From Balneolales bacterium (GTDB lineage: Bacteria > Bacteroidota > Rhodothermia > Balneolales > Natronogracilivirgulaceae), in assembly GCA_007135895.1 (NCBI GenBank), contig SLHZ01000173.1, forward strand, positions 1 through 5,615: a stretch of DNA of 5,615 nt, read 5' to 3'. Positions 1-5,615 of the stretch are shown piece after piece (the stretch's first letter is position 1; every line of letters starts with the position of its first letter). The notes below the pieces were generated by a model. It made no database searches and was not told the origin of the DNA. It saw only the letters and a program-made list of their open reading frames with translations. A program made the position numbers and the translations under genes.

Positions 1-1730
1 CCGAGATCATCCATACGGATCTTAAAGGCACGGTGACCCGGATTGCCGGACCCGGTGTTTACCGTGGCGTCAGTTTGTCTCCGGATGGCAAGTATCTGCT
101 GGTGAGTCAGACTCTTCGACCCTATTCCTATACACTTCCGGCTTTTCGTTTTCCGACCCGCATTGAAGTCCTTGACTCTGAAGGCCAGAAGGTTCATCTG
201 GTAGCGGATCTGCCTTTGCAGGATGCCATACCCATCGGGTTTGGCGCGGTGGGTACCGGTCCGCGCTCGGTTACATGGCGAAATGACGCGCCTTCCACAC
301 TGGTATGGACGGAAGCGCAGGATGGCGGTGATCCCCGGGTGGAAGCCGATGTGCGGGACAAGGTATTTGTTCTGGATGCCCCGTTTGATTCACCGCCCCG
401 TGTGCTGGCTGAACTGGCCTATCGCAATAGCGGTATTGTATGGGGCAATGATGATCTTGCTCTTGTAACGGAACGCTGGTGGGCCAACCGCATGGAGCGA
501 GTCTGGAAAGTGAGTCCGGGCCAGACGGAGTCCGCTCAGGTGCTGGTCCGGGAGCGCAGTTTTGAAGATCGATACGGGGATCCGGGAAGACCGGTTTTGA
601 AAAGCACGGATGACGGTCAGATGGTATTGCTTCTGTCGGAAGACGGACGTTTCATGTATCTGACGGGAGCCGGGGCTTCCCCGGAGGGGAACAGGCCTTT
701 TCTGGACCGTTTTGAAATTGCTTCCGGAGAGACCGAACGTCTCTGGCAGTCGGAGTCACCATACTATGAATCTGTTACGGCGCTTTTGGATGATAGCATT
801 GAGAGGGTGCTGTTGCTGCGCCAGGCCCGGCAGGAGCCGCCAAATTACTTTGTCAGGGACATGACCAGTGGCACACTGCGTCAAATAACCGCATTTGAGC
901 ATCCAAATCCTGATCTCCGTGATGTTTCACGCGAAATGATCACCTATGAGCGGGCGGATGGCGTGCCGTTAAGCGGTCAGCTCTATCTTCCGCCCGGGTA
1001 TGATCCGGAACGCGACGGACGGCTGCCGCTGGTGGTATGGGCTTATCCACGGGAGTTTCGCAGTGCCGATGCAGCCGGTCAGATTACCGGTTCGCCCTAT
1101 CAGTTTACCAATGTGGGCTACTGGGGACCCCAGTGGCTGGTGACGCAGGGCTATGCGGTGCTGGACAATGCCACCATGCCGGTGGTCGGAGAGGGTGACA
1201 AGGAGCCCAACGATACCTTCATCGAGCAGCTGGTCAAGAATGCCCAGGCTGCCGTTGATGCCGTGGCGGAGATGGGAATTGCCGATCCGGAGCGGGCTGC
1301 CATAGGCGGACACAGCTATGGCGCGTTCATGACAGCCAATATCCTGGCGCACTCCGAAATATTCCGGGCAGGTATTGCACGCAGCGGAGCCTACAACCGC
1401 AGTCTCACTCCCTTTGGCTTTCAGCGGGAGGAGCGGACCATCTGGGACGATACGGGTTTGTATATCACCATGTCCCCGTTCTTTAATGCACACACACTCA
1501 AGACACCGATTTTGCTGATACACGGGGCCGAAGACAACAATTCCGGCACCTTCCCGATGCAGAGTGAGCGTCTATTCGCGGCTCTTCAGGGGCTGGGCGG
1601 TACGACCCGGCTTGTGATGCTTCCCCATGAAAGTCATGGCTACCGTGCGCGTGAGTCGGTCATGCACATGCTTTGGGAGACTCTGACATGGCTGGATACC
1701 TATGTAAAAGAGGCTTCGGGTGACCAGTGA
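1..1730 (+). CDS. S9 family serine peptidase, glutamyl-endopeptidase-like (5' partial)
   Basis: This is the C-terminal 575 residues of a prolyl-oligopeptidase-fold serine peptidase, expected to cleave peptides, probably outside the cytoplasm. The frame is open from base 3, so the start and any signal peptide lie outside the window; the GTG at 33 is internal. Numbering from the codon at base 3, residues 1 to about 310 look like the beta-propeller. The alpha/beta-hydrolase domain begins near 'YERADGVPLSGQLYLPPGYD'. The nucleophile motif GGHSYGAF gives Ser438 (codon 1314), HGAEDNN gives Asp511 (1533) and PHESHGY gives His545 (1635), so the triad is complete. The 'GEGDKEPNDTFIEQL' block and 'IARSGAYNRSLTPFGFQ' closely resemble plant chloroplast glutamyl endopeptidase (CGEP) and its bacterial relatives rather than classical prolyl oligopeptidase. 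Preference for cleavage after Glu is inferred from that resemblance. Full-length relatives are roughly 800 residues or more, so about a quarter or more is missing. The SDR gene follows after 51 bases. Confidence 0.93.
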   Translation, partial: EIIHTDLKGTVTRIAGPGVYRGVSLSPDGKYLLVSQTLRPYSYTLPAFRFPTRIEVLDSEGQKVHLVADLPLQDAIPIGFGAVGTGPRSVTWRNDAPSTLVWTEAQDGGDPRVEADVRDKVFVLDAPFDSPPRVLAELAYRNSGIVWGNDDLALVTERWWANRMERVWKVSPGQTESAQVLVRERSFEDRYGDPGRPVLKSTDDGQMVLLLSEDGRFMYLTGAGASPEGNRPFLDRFEIASGETERLWQSESPYYESVTALLDDSIERVLLLRQARQEPPNYFVRDMTSGTLRQITAFEHPNPDLRDVSREMITYERADGVPLSGQLYLPPGYDPERDGRLPLVVWAYPREFRSADAAGQITGSPYQFTNVGYWGPQWLVTQGYAVLDNATMPVVGEGDKEPNDTFIEQLVKNAQAAVDAVAEMGIADPERAAIGGHSYGAFMTANILAHSEIFRAGIARSGAYNRSLTPFGFQREERTIWDDTGLYITMSPFFNAHTLKTPILLIHGAEDNNSGTFPMQSERLFAALQGLGGTTRLVMLPHESHGYRARESVMHMLWETLTWLDTYVKEASGDQ

Positions 1731-1781
1731 AAAGAAAATGAAATCGATTTTCCATAATCATTCTTTTTTAGGGAGGCTGCC
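1731..1781 (+). promoter_or_regulatory. AT-rich gap with palindrome and possible weak promoter
   Basis: This gap is clearly more AT-rich than the flanking genes. It holds a perfect 10-base palindrome AAATCGATTT (1741-1750) and an overlapping inverted repeat GAAAAT (1734-1739) / ATTTTC (1747-1752) with a 7-base loop. CATAAT at 1753-1758 matches five of six positions of a sigma-70 -10 box, but no good -35 box sits at the right distance. A T-run (CTTTTTTA, 1763-1770) follows a weak A/T stem, so a poor terminator is an alternative reading. Any regulatory role is inference. Confidence 0.22.
1770..1776 (+). promoter_or_regulatory. Ribosome binding site of the SDR gene
   Basis: AGGGAGG is a strong Shine-Dalgarno match that ends five bases before the ATG at 1782. 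It fixes that start codon and shows that this organism uses canonical SD-led initiation here. Confidence 0.8.
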
Positions 1782-2654
1782 ATGAGGCATGCACTGGTAA
1801 CCGGATGCTCAAGGGGCATCGGTCTGGCTATCGCTGAAAGGCTTCTTGGTCTGGCGGATGGCGCCGGATCGGCTCTGTCCGTTACATCGTCAACGCCGGC
1901 TCATGATGATACCCATACCGAAAAAGCCGGTCGGGATATTGCCACAGATAAAGCCGGACGGGATAATGTCAAAGCAAAACCGGCAGCCGGTTTCAGCTAC
2001 CGGGTCAGCGGCACACGCTGCCGCTCGGATTTTCCTCCGGATCTGGATCGTCACGATGGTTTTACGGGATACACGGTTGACCTGTCGGATCACGGACAGA
2101 TAGAGCGAGTGCTGAAAGCCCTGCTGAACAGGGATCTGCCCGATGTACTGGTCAATAATGCCGGAATATTCGAAGATGCCGATTTCGGGACGGATGACCG
2201 GACGTGGCTGTCCGTCTGGGATCGTATCATGACGGTCAATCTGCGGTCATCTGCCTTGTTGAGCAAATGGTTTGTCAATGCCCATGTGCGTGCCGGATCA
2301 GAGGGCATTATCATCAATATCGCCTCCCGGGCCGCTTATCGCGGGGATACACAGGAGTATGCGGCCTATGCGGCTTCAAAGGGCGGCATGGCGGCTTTCA
2401 CCAAAAGCCTGGCCCGGGATTTCAGCCGAAAAGGCATTGTGGCCTATACGGTGGCCCCCGGATTTATTGAAACCGACATGGCCCGGGAATCGGTCCGCAT
2501 TTACGGCGAAGCGGCACTGACGAGCGGCTCGGCTTTTGATGAGATTACGCAGCCGCATGAGGTGGCCAACCTGGTTGCCTTTCTGGCATCGGGCGAGGTT
2601 CGGCATATGAGCGGGTCCACCTTCCACATCAACGGAGGGTCGTACATGGTCTGA
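1782..2654 (+). CDS. Short-chain dehydrogenase/reductase (SDR) with an N-terminal insertion
   Basis: This 290-residue classical SDR is a cytoplasmic NAD(P)(H)-dependent oxidoreductase of unknown substrate. The Rossmann nucleotide-binding motif TGCSRGIG is at residues 7-14, the acidic residue after beta-3 is Asp100 (VDLSD), and NNAG is at 125-128. The catalytic set is Asn153 (TVNLRSS), Ser182 (INIASRAA), Tyr196 and Lys200 (YAASK), so the active site is complete. The C terminus carries the usual 'PGFIETDM' and 'GSTFHINGG' segments. The protein is about 40 residues longer than a typical FabG-like SDR of about 250. The excess lies between the first helix and beta-3, roughly residues 27-70, and contains a duplicated KAGRD peptide. 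Basic residues after the likely beta-2 ('YRVSGTRCR', Arg79/Arg81) hint at NADP(H), which is inference. The start is fixed by AGGGAGG. The transporter gene follows 63 bases downstream on the same strand and may be co-transcribed. A 37-base stretch of the 3' end recurs at 3731-3767. Confidence 0.93.
   Translation: MRHALVTGCSRGIGLAIAERLLGLADGAGSALSVTSSTPAHDDTHTEKAGRDIATDKAGRDNVKAKPAAGFSYRVSGTRCRSDFPPDLDRHDGFTGYTVDLSDHGQIERVLKALLNRDLPDVLVNNAGIFEDADFGTDDRTWLSVWDRIMTVNLRSSALLSKWFVNAHVRAGSEGIIINIASRAAYRGDTQEYAAYAASKGGMAAFTKSLARDFSRKGIVAYTVAPGFIETDMARESVRIYGEAALTSGSAFDEITQPHEVANLVAFLASGEVRHMSGSTFHINGGSYMV
1923..1976 (+). repeat. 27-base tandem duplication inside the SDR gene
   Basis: Two adjacent 27-base units (1923-1949 and 1950-1976) agree at 21 of 27 positions by direct comparison. 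They encode KAGRDIATD followed by KAGRDNVKA (residues 48-65). The copies are in frame and sit inside the polar, probably unstructured insertion of the SDR. Replication slippage followed by drift is the simplest origin. Confidence 0.75.
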
Positions 2655-2705
2655 ACCGGGTTTGCAAGGCAGAACAAAACAGGGTCATAAATAAGGGGTC
2701 AAAGC

Positions 2706-2710
2706 AGGAG
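2706..2710 (+). promoter_or_regulatory. Ribosome binding site of the transporter gene
   Basis: AGGAG ends seven bases before the ATG at 2718 and supports that start. The 63-base gap before it contains two GGGTCA(T/A)A motifs (2682 and 2696) but no convincing promoter or terminator, which fits read-through from the SDR gene. Confidence 0.7.
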
Positions 2711-2717
2711 TTTTTAA

Positions 2718-3563
2718 ATGGTGTCATTGCCTGTTCTTTACGCGGCGGTACTTTTTTCGGCGTTCACGCATGCCGCCTGGAATGCCATGGTAAAGAAGAG
2801 CGGAGACCGGTTGCTCATGCTGGCGGCCATACGGTCGGTGGGTCTGGTGGCCGGCATTATTGCAGCCATCATGGTGCCTTTGCCTTCGGCCGAAAGCATA
2901 CCCTATCTGACTGCCGCCGCACTTGCGCACTACATCTATTATGCCATGATGCTGAACGCCTATCGGTTGGGTGACATCAGCCAGGTTTATCCCATTTCCC
3001 GGGGCACGGCCCCACTGGTGGTGGTGCTTCTGGGGTTTCTCTTTGCCGGTGAGCTGTTGAGCGGATGGACCGTTCTGGCAATCTGCATTGTCTCATCCGG
3101 TATCCTGATACTGTCGGTGTCGGGCAGCCGCATCAGCCGCCCGGCCCTTCTCTTTGCCCTGGCAACAGGCCTTGCGATATCGGGATACAGTTTTCTGAGC
3201 GGCCTTGGCGTCCGGGAGTCCGCTTCGATGCTCGCCTACATTGCGTGGCTGGAAATCGCGAAAGGAGGGGGTATGGTGATCTTTGCCGGTGTCAGGCGGC
3301 GGTATAAGGCTGTTACCTATATAAAAGAAAACTGGCGTTCCTCTGTGGTAGCCGGTTTTCTGTCGGTTTTCAGTTGGACGGTCTCTGTAGCGGTGATGTC
3401 CGTGGCCCCTATTGCGCCGGTTGTGGCGCTGCGGGTGACCAGTGTTGTATTTGCCGCGATTATGGGCACTCTGCTTCTAAAGGAAGGTTATGCCACCCGG
3501 CGTATCACAGCGGCCGCCATCGTAATGGCAGGGGTTATGCTCCTGGGCTGGGCTTCCAGTTAG
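2718..3563 (+). CDS. EamA/DMT-superfamily transporter
   Basis: This 281-residue inner-membrane protein has about ten hydrophobic helices in two similar halves (EamA repeats), the normal size and layout of drug/metabolite transporters. Approximate helices are at residues 5-22, 32-53, 61-81, 90-111, 116-134, 141-161, 168-188, 206-227, 229-250 and 257-277. Family hallmarks in the first half are HAAWN (18-22) and 'YRLGDISQVYPISRGTAP' (82-99), followed by GE (111-112). The second half ends with 'VALRVTSVVFAAIMGTLLLKE', the usual penultimate helix and LxxKE turn. Members export or import small metabolites such as amino acids, and no substrate can be assigned here. Position behind an SDR gene on the same strand suggests export or uptake of a related metabolite, which is inference only. 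The last codons (GCTTCCAGTTAG) already resemble the degenerate repeat array that follows. Confidence 0.92.
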   Translation: MVSLPVLYAAVLFSAFTHAAWNAMVKKSGDRLLMLAAIRSVGLVAGIIAAIMVPLPSAESIPYLTAAALAHYIYYAMMLNAYRLGDISQVYPISRGTAPLVVVLLGFLFAGELLSGWTVLAICIVSSGILILSVSGSRISRPALLFALATGLAISGYSFLSGLGVRESASMLAYIAWLEIAKGGGMVIFAGVRRRYKAVTYIKENWRSSVVAGFLSVFSWTVSVAVMSVAPIAPVVALRVTSVVFAAIMGTLLLKEGYATRRITAAAIVMAGVMLLGWASS

Positions 3564-3768
3564 GTGTGCCAACCAGCGCCGGCCCATGAGACTTTAGCTG
3601 TGCGGTGTAACTTTCCTGGTACGAAGGCAACCTTCTGGTGCGATGTGTCCTACTGGTGCTGATGTACATTCCCGGTCTGGTGTGCTATCTTGGTACGAAG
3701 GCACCTTCCAGGTGGAATGTGCCAACCGGTGCGCGTCCACCTTCCATAGTAACGAAGGGTCGTACATT
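3563..3768. repeat. Degenerate tandem array, 18-19 base step (37-base higher-order unit)
   Basis: GGT-initiated units begin at 3618, 3637, 3655, 3674, 3692, 3711 and 3728, giving steps of 19, 18, 19, 18, 19 and 17 bases. Pairs form three 36-37 base units of the kind GGTACGAAGGCACCTTCCA followed by GGTGGAATGTGCCAACC. The exact 13-mer TGGTACGAAGGCA occurs at 3617-3629 and again at 3691-3703, 74 bases apart (two 37-base units). TGTGCCAACC occurs at 3565-3574 and 3718-3727. Most units contain the mini-palindrome pair GAAGG / CCTTC. The stretch lies between two convergent genes, has no convincing coding frame and has no spacer structure. The left boundary (3563-3617) is more eroded and less certain. 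Function is unknown; structured RNA ends or decayed repeat DNA are both possible. Confidence 0.6.
3700..3723. terminator. Hairpin in the convergent junction, possible transcript end
   Basis: GGCAC (3700-3704) pairs with GTGCC (3719-3723) and TTCC (3706-3709) with GGAA (3714-3717). The loop is AGGT, with a single C/T mismatch between the stems. It is the best stem in the junction between the transporter and M14 genes, where both transcripts must stop. There is no T-run on either side, so it is not a classical intrinsic terminator. A role in 3'-end formation or RNA protection is inference. Confidence 0.3.
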
Positions 3769-3780
3769 AGCCAGAACCGG
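3731..3780 (+). pseudogene. Remnant copy of the SDR 3' end
   Basis: Bases 3731-3767 match 2611-2647, the end of the SDR gene, at 32 of 37 ungapped positions. GAACCGG recurs just beyond in both places after a one-base shift. Read in the matching frame, the remnant gives STFHSNEGSY against STFHINGGSY in the intact SDR. It lacks any upstream SDR sequence and the stop codon is not kept (ATTAGC in place of ATGGTCTGA), so it cannot be functional. It overlaps the last units of the degenerate array. It may derive from a tandem duplication or from an insertion that separated a duplicated end from its gene. Confidence 0.5.
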
Positions 3781-3788
3781 AGTGGTTC
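3774..3788. repeat. Inverted repeat at the 3' end of the M14 gene
   Basis: GAACC (3774-3778) and GGTTC (3784-3788) form a perfect 5-base stem with a 5-base loop. CC/GG can add two pairs beyond an A/A mismatch (3771-3791). The right arm overlaps the M14 stop codon (TGA, complement of 3787-3789). The stem could contribute to ending that transcript, but no T-run follows on either strand. Confidence 0.3.
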
Positions 3789-5615
3789 AGGGGGCGGAAG
3801 GACCAAGAATTACCGCATTGAGAAAAAGCCGGTCCACGCCACGCCAATACCCCCGGAAGTTGACATCTTCCGTGAAAGCGATAACACGACCGCGTCCATG
3901 CTTTTCTTCGTAAAGAAAGACGGACTCCGGCAATCGCTGCAGGTTCTCTTCCCAGGCATGTCCGGCCAGATGCCGGTCCGATACGCTAATGGCGGCATTC
4001 CGGGCTGTCGATGGCGGTCCTTCCAGACTTACCATCACGCGGTTGGAGTTGATCATGAGCGGGGGCATCATGATATAGCCCGATGTAAGCCAGTTTTCGG
4101 GGTCGAAAGATCCTTTGAAGAACGCTCCCGGTACGGAGACGCGCTGCTGTTTTTCGTTTTCTTCCCGTTCGTACCACGACTCCAGTGAAATCATTTCCAA
4201 TCGGGACCGGACGAAATCAGCGCCTGTCCCGATGGTTACCAGCGTGCCTCCATCACGGACCCATCGTTTCAGCCGTTCCATTCCGGATTCATCCAGCATG
4301 GTTTCCAGGAGACCGGCATTGATGACAGCCGGAAGAATGATGACATTAAATCGTTCCAGCGGAATGGATCCGATGGTTGCGGCATTGATGACGGTATGCG
4401 GTATTTCGTAGTGCCGGTCGAGGGTGTGCCAGGCCCATCCGAAAGAGTAGCCATGGATGGGATGGTTTCCGATGAGGGCGATCTCGGGCTTGGTGATCCG
4501 GCGTCCTTCGATAGATCCCAGCGGCGGATACCCGGGGTCGGAGCGGCCGCTGTCGAGGGCGTGTACACGAAGGTGGAAACGCCGGGCCAGTTCACGGACT
4601 TTCTGATGGACTTCCTCGTGGTTTCCGTCGGTCCGCACGATCACCGATCCCGAAGGATAATCTTTCCCCTGCATTCGGGTGGGTTTGAAGAGAACGGTCA
4701 CCCGGATGCCGGCCTCCCGAAGCGGGTGGATGGCAGAAAGGGCTTTCGCCTGGGATCCATCGATCAGGTAGGCATAATGAGCGACGGGAAGAGACTCGGC
4801 TGTGACATCGGCCGTCAGAGGTTTTACCGGTTCGGAAAGAGGCGTCACGGTGAGACTGCTGTTGTCGGTTGTGTTATAGGCCTCCAGGTTGTAGAGCAGC
4901 GGAATGGACCATGACGTTGTTTCATAGAAGCGGGGGTTGGCGCCACGGTCGAGTCGCTGACGTGCTTCCTTGAGGAAATCGTCGGGCAGCGGGACATTGG
5001 GCTCCATGAGGATACGGATGAAATTCTGCCGCGGCTGAGCGGCTTCGATAATAAAAGAACCGGAGGGGATGGTATGGCGACCGATTTCGGCACCGGTCCG
5101 GTCGATCACATTGCGCAGTCTGACACTCTCTTCCAGGTGATGGATTTCGATGCCGCTTCGCATTAGCATATTCACCGTCTCCGCAACCAGATGGGGATCG
5201 CCTTTGGGGGTGATGATATAGCGGGCGGCGCCCGAACCGGTTTTATCGACGGCATCACGATTCGACTGCAGGTAATCGCGCAGCATTCTTTCACGTTCCG
5301 TAGTGGCCAGATCGACGGCAGCGTTCAGGGCAATATACTGCTGCCGGCCGGCGTCATTGAGCGTACGCACGGTCCCGTCGCTTCGCGAGAGGGCAAAACC
5401 ACGGCTCGATCCCTGTTCGTAGAGCATGCCGACGGCACCCTGGAAAGACATGTAGGCCGTCATATAGGCCGGATAGAAAAAGTTGAAAATTTCGCGTTTG
5501 GTGTATTCCACATGGTGCTCATCAAAAGCGTCGGCGTGGACACGCCCGAATTTCTCATACCAGTCGAGGGTATACTGAGGGTAGTAGGGTGAACCCGGCG
5601 GAATGGGCGGGTCGA
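3787..5615 (-). CDS. M14-type zinc carboxypeptidase homologue, C-terminal part (5' partial)
   Basis: This is the last 608 residues of a large M14-family metallopeptidase-like protein, probably exported, acting on peptides. The frame stays open to base 5613, so the start, signal peptide and the HxxE...H zinc-binding motifs lie outside the window; the GTG at 5511 is internal. Visible upstream residues include 'PPGSPYYPQYTLDWYEKFGR'. Numbering from base 5613, the segment 'FQGAVGMLYEQGSSRG' carries Glu66 (codon 5418-5416), the likely M14 catalytic glutamate. A region from about 370 ('KPEIALIGNHPIHGYSFGWAWHTL') to about 467 ('WVRDGGTLVTIGTGADFV') resembles the class-I glutamine-amidotransferase-like fold often attached to such M14 proteins. 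It seems non-catalytic, as no Cys is visible there. The C terminus 'GRVIAFTEDVNFRGYWRGVDRLFLNAV' is typical of these proteins. The gene converges on the transporter gene, leaving 223 noncoding bases between the stops. Whether it is an active peptidase cannot be judged without the zinc ligands. Confidence 0.85.
   Translation of the reverse strand, partial: DPPIPPGSPYYPQYTLDWYEKFGRVHADAFDEHHVEYTKREIFNFFYPAYMTAYMSFQGAVGMLYEQGSSRGFALSRSDGTVRTLNDAGRQQYIALNAAVDLATTERERMLRDYLQSNRDAVDKTGSGAARYIITPKGDPHLVAETVNMLMRSGIEIHHLEESVRLRNVIDRTGAEIGRHTIPSGSFIIEAAQPRQNFIRILMEPNVPLPDDFLKEARQRLDRGANPRFYETTSWSIPLLYNLEAYNTTDNSSLTVTPLSEPVKPLTADVTAESLPVAHYAYLIDGSQAKALSAIHPLREAGIRVTVLFKPTRMQGKDYPSGSVIVRTDGNHEEVHQKVRELARRFHLRVHALDSGRSDPGYPPLGSIEGRRITKPEIALIGNHPIHGYSFGWAWHTLDRHYEIPHTVINAATIGSIPLERFNVIILPAVINAGLLETMLDESGMERLKRWVRDGGTLVTIGTGADFVRSRLEMISLESWYEREENEKQQRVSVPGAFFKGSFDPENWLTSGYIMMPPLMINSNRVMVSLEGPPSTARNAAISVSDRHLAGHAWEENLQRLPESVFLYEEKHGRGRVIAFTEDVNFRGYWRGVDRLFLNAVILGPSAP

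Noticed and set aside
33..35. GTG at 33 as the true start of the S9 peptidase
   Set aside because: The frame is open upstream to the window edge, no Shine-Dalgarno site precedes it, and family members have a much longer propeller and N terminus.
969..1523. A minus-strand open frame of 184 codons inside the S9 peptidase
   Set aside because: It lies wholly antisense to the catalytic domain, has no recognisable motif and is explained by codon bias of the real gene.
3563..3768. CRISPR array
   Set aside because: The units are contiguous, diverged from one another and have no unique spacers of constant length. No cas gene is present in the window.
3564..3786. Integron attC site or insertion sequence end
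   Set aside because: There is no integrase or transposase, no attC-type core pair and no target-site duplication of the usual short kind. The direct repeats are a gene-end copy instead.
3564..3786. Classical intrinsic terminator for the transporter or M14 gene
   Set aside because: Several stems exist but none is followed by a T-run on the relevant strand.
3643..4188. A plus-strand reading frame of 181 codons from the junction into the M14 gene
   Set aside because: Most of it is antisense to the well-supported M14 coding sequence. Its first part is the repeat array, and no ribosome binding site or family similarity supports it.
5509..5511. GTG (minus strand) at 5511 as the start of the M14 gene
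   Set aside because: The frame continues open to the window end with family-like residues (PYYPQYTLDWYEKFGR) and the M14 zinc-binding domain must lie upstream.

Overview
The window holds four protein-coding genes, two of them cut by the window edges. The order is: an S9 (prolyl-oligopeptidase family) serine peptidase (+, 5' end missing), a short-chain dehydrogenase/reductase (SDR, +), an EamA/DMT-type ten-helix membrane transporter (+), and an M14-type metallopeptidase homologue (-, 5' end missing). The first three genes run in one direction with gaps of 51 and 63 bases and could form one transcript. The fourth converges on them tail to tail.

The sequence is moderately GC-rich with clear Shine-Dalgarno sites (AGGGAGG, AGGAG). 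The S9 peptidase closely resembles the glutamyl-endopeptidase subfamily, known from plant chloroplasts and many bacteria. The M14 protein ends in the 'NFRGYW...LFLNA' tail that I associate with large secreted M14 proteins of Balneolota/Rhodothermota, Bacteroidota and Gemmatimonadota. I therefore lean to a Gram-negative bacterium of the Bacteroidota-Balneolota-Rhodothermota or Gemmatimonadota type. That placement is inferred from protein character, not from a marker gene.

Layout: 1-1730 peptidase; 1731-1781 short AT-rich gap with a palindrome and the SDR ribosome binding site; 1782-2654 SDR with an unusual repeat-bearing insertion; 2655-2717 gap with the transporter ribosome binding site; 2718-3563 transporter; 3564-3786 a noncoding convergent junction; 3787-5615 M14 protein. 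The two peptidases suggest extracytoplasmic peptide breakdown. The SDR and transporter may form a small metabolite module, but no substrate can be read from the sequence. No complete pathway is visible.

The least ordinary stretch is the junction 3564-3786. It contains a degenerate tandem array with an 18-19 base step (37-base higher-order unit), built of small palindromes. Its last part matches the 3' end of the SDR gene (32 of 37 bases), so the transporter gene sits between two direct repeats. This looks like the scar of a duplication or insertion event. I see no recombinase, CRISPR, toxin or defence gene, so a new system is not demonstrated here.
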